A stretch of DNA of 64,000 nucleotides from Anaerofilum sp. An201 (lineage in GTDB: Bacteria > Bacillota > Clostridia > Oscillospirales > Ruminococcaceae). The notes below the pieces were generated by a model. The model did not search any database. It saw nothing but the letters and a program-made list of their open reading frames with translations, and was not told the origin of the DNA. The DNA lies in the NCBI RefSeq assembly GCF_002160015.1, contig NZ_NFJT01000002.1, positions 186,001 through 250,000 on the forward strand, given 5' to 3'. This document shows positions 27,272 through 35,565 of this stretch, one piece after another. Within the stretch, counting starts at the first letter, position 1. Each line of letters opens with the position of its first letter. A program made the translations under genes and the position numbers.

Positions 27272-28606
27272 ATGGAACTGATGGACAAACTGACCATCCT
27301 GGCGGACAGCGCCAAATACGACGTTGCCTGCACCTCCAGCGGGGTCTCCCGCACGGGGAACGGGCAGCTGGGCAGCTGCCTGCCCGCCGGCTGCTGCCAT
27401 GCCTTTTCGGCCGACGGGCGGTGCGTGAGCCTTCTGAAGGTGCTGCTGACCAACGTCTGCGCCTTCGACTGCAGCTATTGCGTGAACCGGCGTTCCAACG
27501 ACATCCCCCGCGCCGCCTTCACCCCGCGCGAACTGGCCGAGCTGACCATCCAGTTCTACCGCCGCAACTACATCGAGGGGCTGTTTTTGTCCAGTGCGGT
27601 GCTGAAAAACCCCGACTATACGATGGAACAGATGATCTCCGCGCTGGAACTGCTGCGCGGGGAATATGGATTCCGGGGATACATCCACGCCAAGACCATC
27701 CCCGGCGCCGACCCCGCGCTGATCCAGCGGATGGGGCTGCTGGCCGACCGCCTGAGCGTGAACATCGAGCTGCCAAGCGAGGCAAGCCTGGGCCTGCTGG
27801 CGCCGGACAAGGCGCGCACCTCCATTTTTCGCCCCATGCGCCAGATCGCCCGCACCGCCCGCGAGAACACCCGCGAGCTGGCGGTGTATAAACACACGCC
27901 GCGCTTTGCCCCCGCCGGGCAGAGCACCCAGATGATCGTGGGGGCATCCCCCGAAAACGACCGCCACATTCTGCGCCTGACCGAGGGGCTGTACCAAAAA
28001 TATTCGCTCAAGCGCGTGTTTTTCTCGGCTTACATCCCCGTCTCGGCCGACAGCCGACTGCCGGCGCTCTCCACCCCTCCCCCGCTGCTGCGCGAGCATC
28101 GGCTGTACCAGGCGGACTGGCTGCTGCGGTTTTACCACTTTTCCGCCTCCGAGATCCTCAGCGACGACCAGCCCGATCTCGACCCCTACCTCGACCCCAA
28201 ATGCGGATGGGCGGTGCGCAATCCCGGCTATTTTCCGGTGGACGTCAACCGGGCCGAGCCGGAACAGCTGCTGCGGGTGCCGGGTATCGGCCCCAAAAGC
28301 GCGCGGCGGATCGTCATTGCCCGGCGCACCGGCGCGCTGGATCTGGACGCCCTTCGCCGCATCGGCGTGGTGCTGAAACGGGCGCAGTATTTCATCGTCT
28401 GCCGGGGATACACCGGCGCCCGTGCACAGCGTGGCACGGTGGCGCGCGCCTTGCTGGACCCGGCCGCCTTTTCCTCCGGCACCGAACAGCTGAGCCTGTT
28501 CAGCGCGCCGGCCGTGCAGCAGCTGACCGCCGCCGGCACACCTGCCTTGCTGGCATCCAAAACCGTATGGGAGGAGGCAGCGGAATGTCTGAGCCGCAGA
28601 ATGTGA
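27272..28606 (+). CDS. Putative DNA modification/repair radical SAM protein
   Basis: The 444-residue protein begins at 27272 (MELMDKLTILADSAKYD), 5 nt after AGGAGG. The radical-SAM cluster motif is Cys63-x3-Cys67-x2-Cys70 (CAFDCSYC). A TIM-barrel portion follows (KTIPGADPALIQRMG, SVNIELPSE). Residues ~355-380 hold a helix-hairpin-helix DNA-binding motif, VPGIGPKSARRI. This matches the family annotated as putative DNA modification/repair radical SAM protein, which is almost always next to a uracil-DNA-glycosylase-like partner, exactly as found here. The reaction is not known to me. The two genes overlap by 22 nt, so they are translationally coupled. Placement after a self-cleaving repressor fits a damage response. 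Confidence 0.9.
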   Translation: MELMDKLTILADSAKYDVACTSSGVSRTGNGQLGSCLPAGCCHAFSADGRCVSLLKVLLTNVCAFDCSYCVNRRSNDIPRAAFTPRELAELTIQFYRRNYIEGLFLSSAVLKNPDYTMEQMISALELLRGEYGFRGYIHAKTIPGADPALIQRMGLLADRLSVNIELPSEASLGLLAPDKARTSIFRPMRQIARTARENTRELAVYKHTPRFAPAGQSTQMIVGASPENDRHILRLTEGLYQKYSLKRVFFSAYIPVSADSRLPALSTPPPLLREHRLYQADWLLRFYHFSASEILSDDQPDLDPYLDPKCGWAVRNPGYFPVDVNRAEPEQLLRVPGIGPKSARRIVIARRTGALDLDALRRIGVVLKRAQYFIVCRGYTGARAQRGTVARALLDPAAFSSGTEQLSLFSAPAVQQLTAAGTPALLASKTVWEEAAECLSRRM

Positions 28607-29340
28607 TCTTTTTATACGACGGAAGCCTGCAGGGGCTGCTGTGCTGTGTGTTTGAAGCGGTGTCCGGGCGGATGCTGCCGCTGAATATCCAGCCCGAACA
28701 GACCGCCTCCCCCACCCTGTTCGAGACCTGCTTTATTGAGACCGATCCCACCCATGCTGCGCGGGTGGCGCGGTCGGTGAGCCGGAAGATCGGTCCCCGT
28801 GCGCGGCAGCTGGTAGGGCATGTATTCCTCAGCTGCGCGCCGAAAAAGGAGCTGCTGATCCTGCGCTTTCTGCTGCGCGGCTGGGAGGAAGGGCCGCGGA
28901 TCTGCAACATGCTGGGCCATCCCGACGTGGCTCCGCTGATCGACGCGGAAAAGCATCTGCTGAACGAAGCCCATCTGCTGAAAGGGTTTCTGCGGTTTTC
29001 GGATTACGGCGGGATCCTGGGCGCGGTGATCGGCCCCAAAAACGAGGTGCTGCCGCTGCTGGCCGGGCATTTCTGCCAGCGGCTGGGGAACGAGGAGTTC
29101 ATGATCTGGGACAAGACCCACAAGGTGGCGCTGTACTGGCACGACAAGAAGGCGCAGTATTTCGGGATGGAACAGTTCACACCGCCCCCCGCAGGCGCGG
29201 CGGAACAGCAGTATCGCCGCATGTGGAAACGCTTTTACGACACCATCGCGATTCCGCAGCGGCGGAACCCCTCGCTGCGTCAAAACCTGTGCCCCAAACG
29301 GTACTGGGCCTATATGCACGAGATGGAGGGCGAGAGCTGA
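28585..29340 (+). CDS. Partner of the radical SAM repair protein (SAM-linked DUF4130-type)
   Basis: The protein has 251 residues and starts at 28585 inside the end of the radical-SAM gene, with GGAGGAGG upstream. It begins with VIFLYDGSLQGLLCCVFEA and contains LLNEAHLLKGFLRFSD, HFCQRLGNEEFMIWDKTHK and, at the end, RRNPSLRQNLCPKRYWAYMHE. These are hallmarks of the family named as a probable DNA metabolism protein linked to the radical SAM enzyme. In many genomes the domain is fused to, or placed beside, uracil-DNA glycosylase-like sequences. It is cytosolic. The likely role is recognition or processing of the DNA base handled by its partner; the chemistry is not established. Confidence 0.88.
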   Translation: MSEPQNVIFLYDGSLQGLLCCVFEAVSGRMLPLNIQPEQTASPTLFETCFIETDPTHAARVARSVSRKIGPRARQLVGHVFLSCAPKKELLILRFLLRGWEEGPRICNMLGHPDVAPLIDAEKHLLNEAHLLKGFLRFSDYGGILGAVIGPKNEVLPLLAGHFCQRLGNEEFMIWDKTHKVALYWHDKKAQYFGMEQFTPPPAGAAEQQYRRMWKRFYDTIAIPQRRNPSLRQNLCPKRYWAYMHEMEGES

Positions 29341-29749
29341 TTTTTCTCTCCTCTTGCGGGCTGGCCGAAAAAAATAACGAATGATACCATTTCGCTTCGC
29401 TTCATGGTATAATGACCGCAGAGCGGCCATTATACCCTTTATCTTTATGCCCTTTTTCTCGCCCCTTGCGGGGCAACCGAAAAAGATAGCAAATTATACC
29501 ATTTCGCTTCGCTTCATGGTATAATGACCGCAGAGCGGCCATTATACCCCTATCTTTATGCTCTTTTTCTCGCCCCTTGCGGGGCAACCGAAAAAGATAG
29601 CAAATTATACCATTTCGCTTCGCTTCATGGTATAATGACCGCAGAGCGGCCATTATACCTTTTATCTTTATGCCCTTTTTCTCGCCCCTTGCGGGGCAAC
29701 CGAAAAAGATAGCAAATTATACCATTTCGCTTCGCTTCATGGTATAATA
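29341..29749. repeat. Tandem array of ~112-bp dyad-rich repeats (about 3.5 copies)
   Basis: The common core TTCATGGTAT starts at 29401, 29513, 29624 and 29736, giving periods of 112, 111 and 112. Each unit holds three dyads: ATTATACCAT/ATGGTATAAT around TTCGCTTCGCTTC; GGTATAATG-ACCGC-AGA-GCGGCCATTATACC; and GCCCC-TTGC-GGGGC. The octamer ATTATACC/GGTATAAT recurs three times per unit. The first copy is the most degenerate. There is no gene between 29341 and 29815. An open reading on the minus strand simply repeats with the array. Confidence 0.92.
29740..29748 (+). promoter_or_regulatory. Extended -10 of the last repeat copy, possible promoter of the cyclophilin gene
   Basis: TGG-TATAAT at the end of the repeat array lies 68 nt before the ATG at 29816. 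The same box is present in every repeat, so whether it is a true promoter is uncertain. Confidence 0.45.
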
Positions 29750-29815
29750 GGCATTGGCAAGGTCCGCGGCGGCAGGCATGCCGCCGTATCCCCCACCGCA
29801 AAGGAGAGAAAAAAT

Positions 29816-30292
29816 ATGATCGTCATCGAAATGGAAAACGGCAAGAAGATCGAGCTGGAGCTGGACCCGAAAGCGGCGCCCATCACCACCGAGAATTTCC
29901 TGAAGCTGGTCAAGGACGGTTTCTACGACGGCCTGACTTTCCACCGGGTGATCCCTGGTTTCATGATCCAGGGCGGCTGCCCGGACGGCACCGGCATGGG
30001 CGGCCCCGGCTGGAGCATCAAGGGCGAATTCGCCGCCAACGGCTGGAACAACCCCATCCTGCACAAGCGCGGCGTCATCAGCATGGCCCGCAGCATGAAT
30101 CCCAACTCGGCCGGCAGCCAGTTCTTCATCATGCATGAAGACGCCCCCCATCTGGACGGCCAGTACGCCGCCTTTGGCCATGTGGTGAGCGGTATGGACG
30201 TGGTGGATGAGATCGCCGCCGTGCCCACCGATTTCCGCGACAAGCCCACCACTCCCGTGGTGATGAAGAGCGTGCGGGTCGTGGAAGAATGA
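29816..30292 (+). CDS. Cyclophilin-type peptidyl-prolyl isomerase
   Basis: This 158-residue, single-domain enzyme catalyses cis-trans isomerisation of X-Pro bonds. It starts after AAAGGAG. Cyclophilin motifs are GLTFHRVIPGFMIQGG (~38-53, with the catalytic Arg), NSAGSQFFIM (~102-111) and HLDGQYAAFGHVV (~117-129). There is no signal peptide, so it is cytoplasmic. Its stop overlaps the start of the GtrA-like gene by 4 nt (ATGA), so the two are coupled. A general folding role is likely; the link to GtrA may only be shared transcription. Confidence 0.96.
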   Translation: MIVIEMENGKKIELELDPKAAPITTENFLKLVKDGFYDGLTFHRVIPGFMIQGGCPDGTGMGGPGWSIKGEFAANGWNNPILHKRGVISMARSMNPNSAGSQFFIMHEDAPHLDGQYAAFGHVVSGMDVVDEIAAVPTDFRDKPTTPVVMKSVRVVEE

Positions 30293-30708
30293 AAAAACTC
30301 ATCCGCTTTTTCTGCGACCGCAGCCTGCTGTTCTTTCTGCTGATCGGCGGCGGCAACACCATCGTCAGCATGATCGGCAGCCAGCTGCTGTACGGCGCGC
30401 TGGGATACTGGGGCAGCACCGCGCTGATGTTCACGCTGTGCAGCATCGTCAGCTTTATCCTCAACCGCAAGTATTCCTTCCAGAGCAAAGCGCCGCTGGT
30501 GCGCAGCGCCGTGCGGTTCTCCATCGTGATCGCCGTGTGCTATCTGCTGTCGTTCGGCATCTCGGATCTGCTGGTGCCGTGGGCAGTGGGCGTGCTGGCG
30601 CTGCCTCTGTCGGCCGCCTGGGTAGAGCGTGTGGCCATGCTGGTGGCGCAGGTGATCTTCACCGGCTGCAACTACCTCGGCCAGCGCCTGTGGGCATTTA
30701 AGGAATAA
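30289..30708 (+). CDS. GtrA-family membrane protein
   Basis: The protein has 139 residues and four predicted membrane helices (FFLLIGGGNTIVSMIG; STALMFTLCSIVSFIL; FSIVIAVCYLLSFGI; VAMLVAQVIFTGCNYL). FILNRKYSF after the second helix is the signature of the GtrA family, which moves or stabilises lipid-linked sugars in the membrane for wall or O-antigen decoration. It ends with LWAFKE. It is coupled to the cyclophilin gene by a 4-nt overlap and ends at a strong terminator. No glycosyltransferase partner is adjacent; the nearest are at the left end of the window. Confidence 0.93.
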   Translation: MKKLIRFFCDRSLLFFLLIGGGNTIVSMIGSQLLYGALGYWGSTALMFTLCSIVSFILNRKYSFQSKAPLVRSAVRFSIVIAVCYLLSFGISDLLVPWAVGVLALPLSAAWVERVAMLVAQVIFTGCNYLGQRLWAFKE

Positions 30709-30721
30709 CCGCTGTGTTTTT

Positions 30722-30762
30722 CGTCCGTGTGTTCCCTGTGGGGGATGCACGGGCGTTTTTTT
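30722..30762 (+). terminator. Terminator of the cyclophilin/GtrA transcript
   Basis: CGTCCGTG-TG-TTCCC pairs with GGGGA-TG-CACGGGCG, followed by seven T. Confidence 0.92.
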
Positions 30763-30841
30763 GTGCGCATACGGGCACGATCGCACATTTTTTGGACCCG
30801 CACGCATTTTTCTGCAAGATTTGCAGAAGTTGTATCGTTTC

Positions 30842-30847
30842 TATAAT
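30842..30847 (+). promoter_or_regulatory. -10 box of the lipoprotein gene
   Basis: Exact TATAAT, 31 nt before the start at 30879. The best -35 candidate (TTGCAG) is only 15 bp away, so the promoter is probable but not ideal. Confidence 0.5.
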
Positions 30848-30878
30848 ATACAATCATCAATCGAAGGGGGACGGGTGT

Positions 30879-32108
30879 ATGCAGGTTTGGTGGTTGGCTG
30901 CACTGCTGGCGGTTTTGCTGGCAGGCTGCGGCAAGGCTGAAATGGAAAATCGCGGCTGGTGCCTGCCGCTGGAGGATGAAACGGTGCTCACCACCACCGA
31001 CGGCGAGGAATTCGCCGCCACCGAGGGGGAAGCGGTGGAAAATGAATATGGAAACTATCTGATCACCGATACAAACGGCGCACAGCGGCTGGTGGACGGC
31101 AAGGGGAACCTGCTGGCACAGGCCTCGGCCGGGGCGGCGCTGTGCCAGCCGGCGAAGGAATGGGCGATGGTGCAGCGCGCCGACGGGCTGTGGGTGCCGC
31201 AGAAGCTGGGCGGCGATCCGCTGGAGGAATACGCCTGTTCCAGCGCGCTGGCACGGGAGGACGGCGGCCTGATGCTGAGCATGCCCGACGCCACCGTGTG
31301 GCTGAGCGAGACGGGCGCCGAACAGGGCCGCTGGAATCCCGGCACCGTCTGGGAGGCGGACGGCCTGTCCGGCTGGTATGAGCTGGACGACAGCCAAAAC
31401 ATCTGCCTCATCGACCCGCAGGGGCAGGTGCGCTGGCAGGACGTGGAGCGGATGGTCGGCCAGGGCCGGGCGCTGGTGCGCGCGGCGGACGGCTGGCGGG
31501 TGGTGCAGGCGGAGACCGGCGCGGTGCTCTACGAAGGGCCGCAGCGCTGGTGGCTGTATCTGGACGAGCTGCAGCTGGAATGGGGCGCGGACGGCGCGCT
31601 CACGGTGCGCACCGGCGAGCCTTCGGGCGTACAGGTGGGCTGGGTGAACAGCTGGCCGTATGAGGGACAGGTGCGGTACTATCTGGCCAGCGGTACACCG
31701 GCGGGCAATCTTTTGTGGGGCAGCACCGGCCGTCTGCTGCTGACCGATCCTGTGGGGCAGTGGCTGGAACCGGCGGAACCGGGGAAGATCCTCCGCTTTG
31801 ACGGCGAGGGCATCGCCATGCTGGACGAGCAGGGCGCGGTGCTGTGGCAGAAGGACGGCTATCAGGAGGCCTCGCTGGTGAGCGGCGACGGGTTTGTGGC
31901 CATCCGCGCCGGCTATGACAAGGACGGCGCATGGCGGAACGACCTGCTGTCGCTGGACGGCGCTGTGCTGCTGCAGGAGCTGGACGAGGTGTACCAGATC
32001 GCCCCCGACGGCGCGTCGGTGCGCAGGGGGAACATCGCTGGCGTGATGGACTGGAAAGGGCGCTGGGCGGTGAAATACGAGCTGGACACGGCCTCTTCCG
32101 CCGGGTGA
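30879..32108 (+). CDS. Lipoprotein with degenerate WG-like repeats
   Basis: I chose the ATG at 30879 (MQVWWLAALLAVLLAGCG) because it follows AAGGGGG and starts a proper lipoprotein signal. The lipobox LLAGC puts the acylated cysteine at ~17, so the 409-residue product is anchored on the outer membrane face. The rest shows no catalytic motif, but repeats of about 35-45 residues can be seen: a short acidic turn, then V-D/W-x-x-G-G/Q and a hydrophobic strand (NGAQRLVDGKGNLL, NICLIDPQGQVRWQ, GIAMLDEQGAVLWQ, GVMDWKGRWAVKY). This looks like a beta-propeller related to WG-repeat proteins. The role is unknown; it is a single gene between two terminators. Confidence 0.75.
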   Translation: MQVWWLAALLAVLLAGCGKAEMENRGWCLPLEDETVLTTTDGEEFAATEGEAVENEYGNYLITDTNGAQRLVDGKGNLLAQASAGAALCQPAKEWAMVQRADGLWVPQKLGGDPLEEYACSSALAREDGGLMLSMPDATVWLSETGAEQGRWNPGTVWEADGLSGWYELDDSQNICLIDPQGQVRWQDVERMVGQGRALVRAADGWRVVQAETGAVLYEGPQRWWLYLDELQLEWGADGALTVRTGEPSGVQVGWVNSWPYEGQVRYYLASGTPAGNLLWGSTGRLLLTDPVGQWLEPAEPGKILRFDGEGIAMLDEQGAVLWQKDGYQEASLVSGDGFVAIRAGYDKDGAWRNDLLSLDGAVLLQELDEVYQIAPDGASVRRGNIAGVMDWKGRWAVKYELDTASSAG

Positions 32109-32136
32109 ATCCCCGCGGTCTCCGCGCTGTGCAATC

Positions 32137-32196
32137 AAAAAAGGCTTCGCGCCGGACAGGTTTTGTGCCTGCGGCGCGAAGCCTTTCTCTTTTTTT
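32137..32196. terminator. Bidirectional terminator between the lipoprotein gene and the his operon
   Basis: AAAGGCTTCGCGCCG (32140-32154) pairs exactly with CGGCGCGAAGCCTTT (32172-32186). The plus side is followed by TTTCTCTTTTTTT and the minus side by TTTTTTG. It ends both the lipoprotein gene and hisIE. Confidence 0.92.
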
Positions 32197-32831
32197 CACT
32201 GCATGCGCTCCTGCTTGACCTTGTGGTCGATGACATGGCGCTTTTCCAGCTCGCGGGTGACGTCCTCCAGTGTGATGCCCATCTCCACCATCAGCACCAT
32301 CACATGGTAGACAAGGTCGCCGATCTCGTACAGGGTCTCCTCCCTGTCCCGCTTGGCGCCGCCGATCAGCACCTCGGTGCACTCCTCGCCCACCTTTTTC
32401 AGGATCTTGTCCAGGCCCTTGCTGAACAGATAGGTGGTGTAGCTGCCCTCCTTGGGGGCCGTCTTGCGGCCGGCGATCAGCTGGTACAGCCCCTCGTAGG
32501 CAAAGGGCTTCAGCTCCTCGCTGATGTACACCGGCCGGAAAAAGCAGCTTTCCTCGCCGGTGTGGCAGGCCGGCCCGTCCTTGACCACCTCCACCACCAG
32601 CGCGTCGGCGTCGCAGTCGGCCATGATGCTCACCACCCGCTGGACGTTGCCGCTGGTCTCCCCTTTGCGCCACAGCTCCCGGCGGCTGCGGCTGTAGAAA
32701 ACGGTGCGCCCTTCGGCCATCGTCAGCGCCAGGCTTTCGGCGTTCATATAGGCCAGCGTCAGCACCTGCTTGGTGTAGTGGTCCTGCACAATGGCCGGGA
32801 TCAGGCCGTGTGCGTCGTATTTCAGTTCCAT
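32196..32831 (-). CDS. hisIE: Phosphoribosyl-AMP cyclohydrolase / phosphoribosyl-ATP pyrophosphatase
   Basis: This bifunctional 211-residue enzyme does steps 2 and 3 of histidine synthesis. HisI fills ~1-115: [20 protein letters not shown], and the Zn-binding CDADA, CHTG and SCFF. HisE fills ~120-205: [37 protein letters not shown]. The start at 32831 follows AAAGGAGGGG and overlaps the end of hisF by 10 nt. It is the last gene of the his operon and runs into the bidirectional terminator. Confidence 0.97.
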   Translation of the reverse strand: MELKYDAHGLIPAIVQDHYTKQVLTLAYMNAESLALTMAEGRTVFYSRSRRELWRKGETSGNVQRVVSIMADCDADALVVEVVKDGPACHTGEESCFFRPVYISEELKPFAYEGLYQLIAGRKTAPKEGSYTTYLFSKGLDKILKKVGEECTEVLIGGAKRDREETLYEIGDLVYHVMVLMVEMGITLEDVTRELEKRHVIDHKVKQERMQ

Positions 32832-33604
32832 AGATCTGCCCCTCCTTTTGCAAGGCGCATTTCCACGCCCTGCCGCGCAAGATATTGTTTCAGCTGCCCG
32901 ATCTCCACCTGGCGGGTGTGGAAGATGCTGGCGGCCAGGCCCGCGTCGATGCCCGGATGGGTGAACAGGCGGGCAAAGTCCTCCATGCAGCCCGCGCCGC
33001 CGCTGGCGATGATGGGCACCGGCGCCACCGCCGCGATGGCGTCCAACATCTCGAGGTCGAAGCCGTTTTTCACGCCGTCGGTGTCGATGGAGTTCACCAC
33101 CAGCTCCCCCGCGCCGCGCTCCACGCCCTGCCGCGCCCATTCCAGCGCATCGATGCCGGTGTCGTCCCGGCCGCCCCGGGCAAAAATGTGCAGCTCTCCG
33201 TCCACCCGGCGCACGTCCATCGACAGCACCACGCACTGGCTGCCGTAGCGGCGGGCGGCTTCGTCGATGAGAGCGGGGCTGCGGATGGCGCCCGAGTTCA
33301 CGCTCACCTTGTCGGCCCCGCATTTCAGCACCCGGTCGAAGTCGTCCAGCGTGTTGATGCCGCCGCCCACCGTGAGCGGGATGAAGATCTCGCTGGCCAC
33401 CCGGCGCAGCACGTCGGTGAACAGCGCGCGCTTTTCCACGCTGGCGGTGATGTCGTAGAACACCAGCTCGTCGGCGCCGCTGCGGTTGTAGTAGCGGGCC
33501 ATCTCCACCGGGTCGGCCATGTCGCGCAGGCCCTCGAAATTGACCCCCTTCACCACCCGGCCGTCCCGGACGTCCAGGCAGGGGATGATGCGTTTTGTGA
33601 TCAT
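32822..33604 (-). CDS. hisF: Imidazole glycerol phosphate synthase, cyclase subunit
   Basis: The 260-residue TIM-barrel protein starts [20 protein letters not shown]. Catalytic Asp11 lies in CLDVRDG and the second aspartate in VVNSIDTDG. Phosphate-binding loops are visible as VGGGI and ASGGAG. With HisH it turns PRFAR plus ammonia into imidazole glycerol phosphate and AICAR. It overlaps hisA by 4 nt (ATGA) and hisIE by 10 nt. Confidence 0.98.
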   Translation of the reverse strand: MITKRIIPCLDVRDGRVVKGVNFEGLRDMADPVEMARYYNRSGADELVFYDITASVEKRALFTDVLRRVASEIFIPLTVGGGINTLDDFDRVLKCGADKVSVNSGAIRSPALIDEAARRYGSQCVVLSMDVRRVDGELHIFARGGRDDTGIDALEWARQGVERGAGELVVNSIDTDGVKNGFDLEMLDAIAAVAPVPIIASGGAGCMEDFARLFTHPGIDAGLAASIFHTRQVEIGQLKQYLARQGVEMRLAKGGADLWN

Positions 33605-34326
33605 GGCTGTTCCTCCGTCCGGATGGCCTGCACCGCCTCGGCCAGCGACAGCTGCCCGGTGTACAGCGCCTTGCCCAAAATCGCGCCCCACGCGCCCATA
33701 GCGGCCAGCGCCTTCAGCTCGGCAATGCTGCCCACGCCGCCGCTGGCGATCACACGCAGGCCGGGGATCGCGCAGAGTTTTTGATACAGCGCCAGATTCG
33801 TGCCCTTCTGCGCGCCGTCGCGGGAGATGTCGGTGCAGATGACGGTGCGCACGCCCGCCGACGCGAACCGGCGGCACAGCGCCACGCCGTCCAGGTCCGA
33901 CACCTGCCGCCAGCCGTGTGTGGCGGCCATGCCGTCCTTCATGTCCACCCCCACCGCGATGCGGCCGGGGAAATCGCGCGCCATCCGGGCGGTGAAGTCG
34001 AAGTCCTCCACCGCGACGGTGCCCAGGATCACCCGCTCCACCCCCAGCGCGAGGTACTGCTCGATGCGCTCACGGGTGCGGATACCGCCGCCCACCTGCA
34101 CCCGCAGCCCCAGCCGGGCCAGCGCGGCGATGGTGGAAAAATTGGCGGGAGCGCCGTCTCTGGCGCCGTCGAGGTCCACCACATGCAGGTTGGACGCCCC
34201 GGCTTCGATAAAGCCGCGCGCGACGGCGCAGGGGTCGGCGGAATAGACGGTCATCTGATCGTAGTCGCCCTGGTACAGGCGCACGACCTGCCCGCCGCGC
34301 AGGTCGATGGCGGGAAGCAGCTGCAT
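33601..34326 (-). CDS. hisA: ProFAR isomerase
   Basis: The 241-residue TIM barrel opens the ProFAR ring by an Amadori rearrangement (step 4). It starts [20 protein letters not shown] at 34326 after a GAGG-type site. The catalytic pair is Asp8 (AIDLRGG) and the aspartate in [14 protein letters not shown] and ASGGVGS bind phosphate. It resembles hisF, its paralogue next door, with which it overlaps by 4 nt. Confidence 0.97.
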   Translation of the reverse strand: MQLLPAIDLRGGQVVRLYQGDYDQMTVYSADPCAVARGFIEAGASNLHVVDLDGARDGAPANFSTIAALARLGLRVQVGGGIRTRERIEQYLALGVERVILGTVAVEDFDFTARMARDFPGRIAVGVDMKDGMAATHGWRQVSDLDGVALCRRFASAGVRTVICTDISRDGAQKGTNLALYQKLCAIPGLRVIASGGVGSIAELKALAAMGAWGAILGKALYTGQLSLAEAVQAIRTEEQP

Positions 34327-34346
34327 AGTTTTTCTCCTCTCTTTCC

Positions 34347-34955
34347 TCACAAACCGGCGAAGGCACGCAGGATGCGCAGCCCGGTATCGCCGCTTTTTTC
34401 CGGGTGGAACTGCGCCCCGTAGACCAGCCCCCGCTTCACCATGCCCGGCACCGCCACCCCGTAGGGGCTGGTGGCCAGCGTGCTCCCGGCGCAGTCGGCG
34501 GCGTAGAAGCTGTGGACGTAGTAGACATATTCCCCGTTTTCCACATCCCGGAAGATGGGGTCGTTTTGCAGGATCTCCAGCCGGTTCCACCCCATGTGCG
34601 GCACCTTGAGTCCGCTTCCCTCCAGCCGGGGGGCCAGCGGCCGCACCTGGCCGGGGATGAGGCCGAGGCCTGTATGCAGGCCGAACTCGAGGCTGCTGTC
34701 GAACAGGAGCTGCATGCCCAGGCAGATGCCCAGCAGCGGTTTTTTCTGCGCCTGTTCGCGCAGGATCGGCACAAGGCCGGTGTCCTGCAAACGGGCAACG
34801 GCATCCCCGAAGGCGCCCACCCCCGGCAGGATGATATGGCTGGCAGACCGCAGCTCGCTGGCCCTGGCGGTGACGCAGACGTCGCAGCCCAGATATTCCA
34901 GGCTGCTGCGCAGGCTGAACAGGTTGCCCACGCCGTAATCCACAATGGCGATCAT
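34347..34955 (-). CDS. hisH: Imidazole glycerol phosphate synthase, glutaminase subunit
   Basis: This 202-residue class I glutamine amidotransferase starts MIAIVDYGVGNLFSLRSSLE at 34955 after GAGGAGG. The catalytic Cys is in LGICLGMQLL (~80) and the His-Glu pair in AQFHPEKSG (~180). It makes ammonia for HisF. The gene lies 16 nt after hisB and 20 nt before hisA. Confidence 0.97.
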   Translation of the reverse strand: MIAIVDYGVGNLFSLRSSLEYLGCDVCVTARASELRSASHIILPGVGAFGDAVARLQDTGLVPILREQAQKKPLLGICLGMQLLFDSSLEFGLHTGLGLIPGQVRPLAPRLEGSGLKVPHMGWNRLEILQNDPIFRDVENGEYVYYVHSFYAADCAGSTLATSPYGVAVPGMVKRGLVYGAQFHPEKSGDTGLRILRAFAGL

Positions 34956-34971
34956 CGCTCGTCCTCCTCTC

Positions 34972-35562
34972 TCAGCCCAGCAGCCCTTTGGTGCTGGGGA
35001 TCTCGCTCTCCTGCCCCGGCACGATCGCCGCCGCCATCGACAGCGCCCGCGCCAGCCCCTTGAAGGCTGCCTCGATGAGGTGATGGGTGTTGTCCCCCGC
35101 CATCTGCACCGCGTGCAGCGAACAGGGGCATTCCCGCACAAAGGCCAGCCAGAACTCGCGGCACAGCTCGGTGTCGAAGGCGCCCACCTTCTGGCTGGGA
35201 AAGTTCATCTGCCAGCCCAGCGCCATGCGGCCGGACAGGTCCACCGCGCACAGCACCAGCGTTTCGTCCATCGGGAGCAGGAAATTGCCGTACCGCGCGA
35301 TGCCCCGCATCTCTCCCAGCGCCTGCCGGAAGGCGCGGCCCAAACAGATGCCCACGTCCTCCACCGTGTGGTGGTCGTCCACCCAGGTGTCGCCGGTGCA
35401 GCGCAGGGTCAGGTCGAACCGGCCGTGGCGCGCAAACAATTGCAGCATATGGTCCAGAAATCCGCAGCCGGTGGCGACGTCCCCCTTCCCCGTGCCGTCC
35501 AGCGCGAGGGTGAGGGTGATCTGTGTTTCGGTGGTGCGGCGTTCGATGGTTGCGGTTCGCAT
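34972..35562 (-). CDS. hisB: Imidazoleglycerol-phosphate dehydratase
   Basis: The 196-residue monofunctional dehydratase has no phosphatase domain. Its Mn-binding repeats are GFLDHMLQLFARH and DDHHTVEDVGI (first half) and GDNTHHLIEAAFK (second half). It starts MRTATIERRTTETQI at 35562, 3 nt after hisC. Step 7 of the pathway. Confidence 0.97.
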   Translation of the reverse strand: MRTATIERRTTETQITLTLALDGTGKGDVATGCGFLDHMLQLFARHGRFDLTLRCTGDTWVDDHHTVEDVGICLGRAFRQALGEMRGIARYGNFLLPMDETLVLCAVDLSGRMALGWQMNFPSQKVGAFDTELCREFWLAFVRECPCSLHAVQMAGDNTHHLIEAAFKGLARALSMAAAIVPGQESEIPSTKGLLG

Positions 35563-35565
35563 GGT

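Noticed and set aside
29402-29653. Peptide-coding repeats on the minus strand (MAALRSLYHEAKRN...)
   Set aside because: The reading simply follows the DNA repeat; the 112/111-bp spacing breaks frame between copies and no ribosome site is present.
29341-29749. CRISPR array
   Set aside because: The repeats are ~112 bp, contiguous and without unique spacers, and there are no cas genes.
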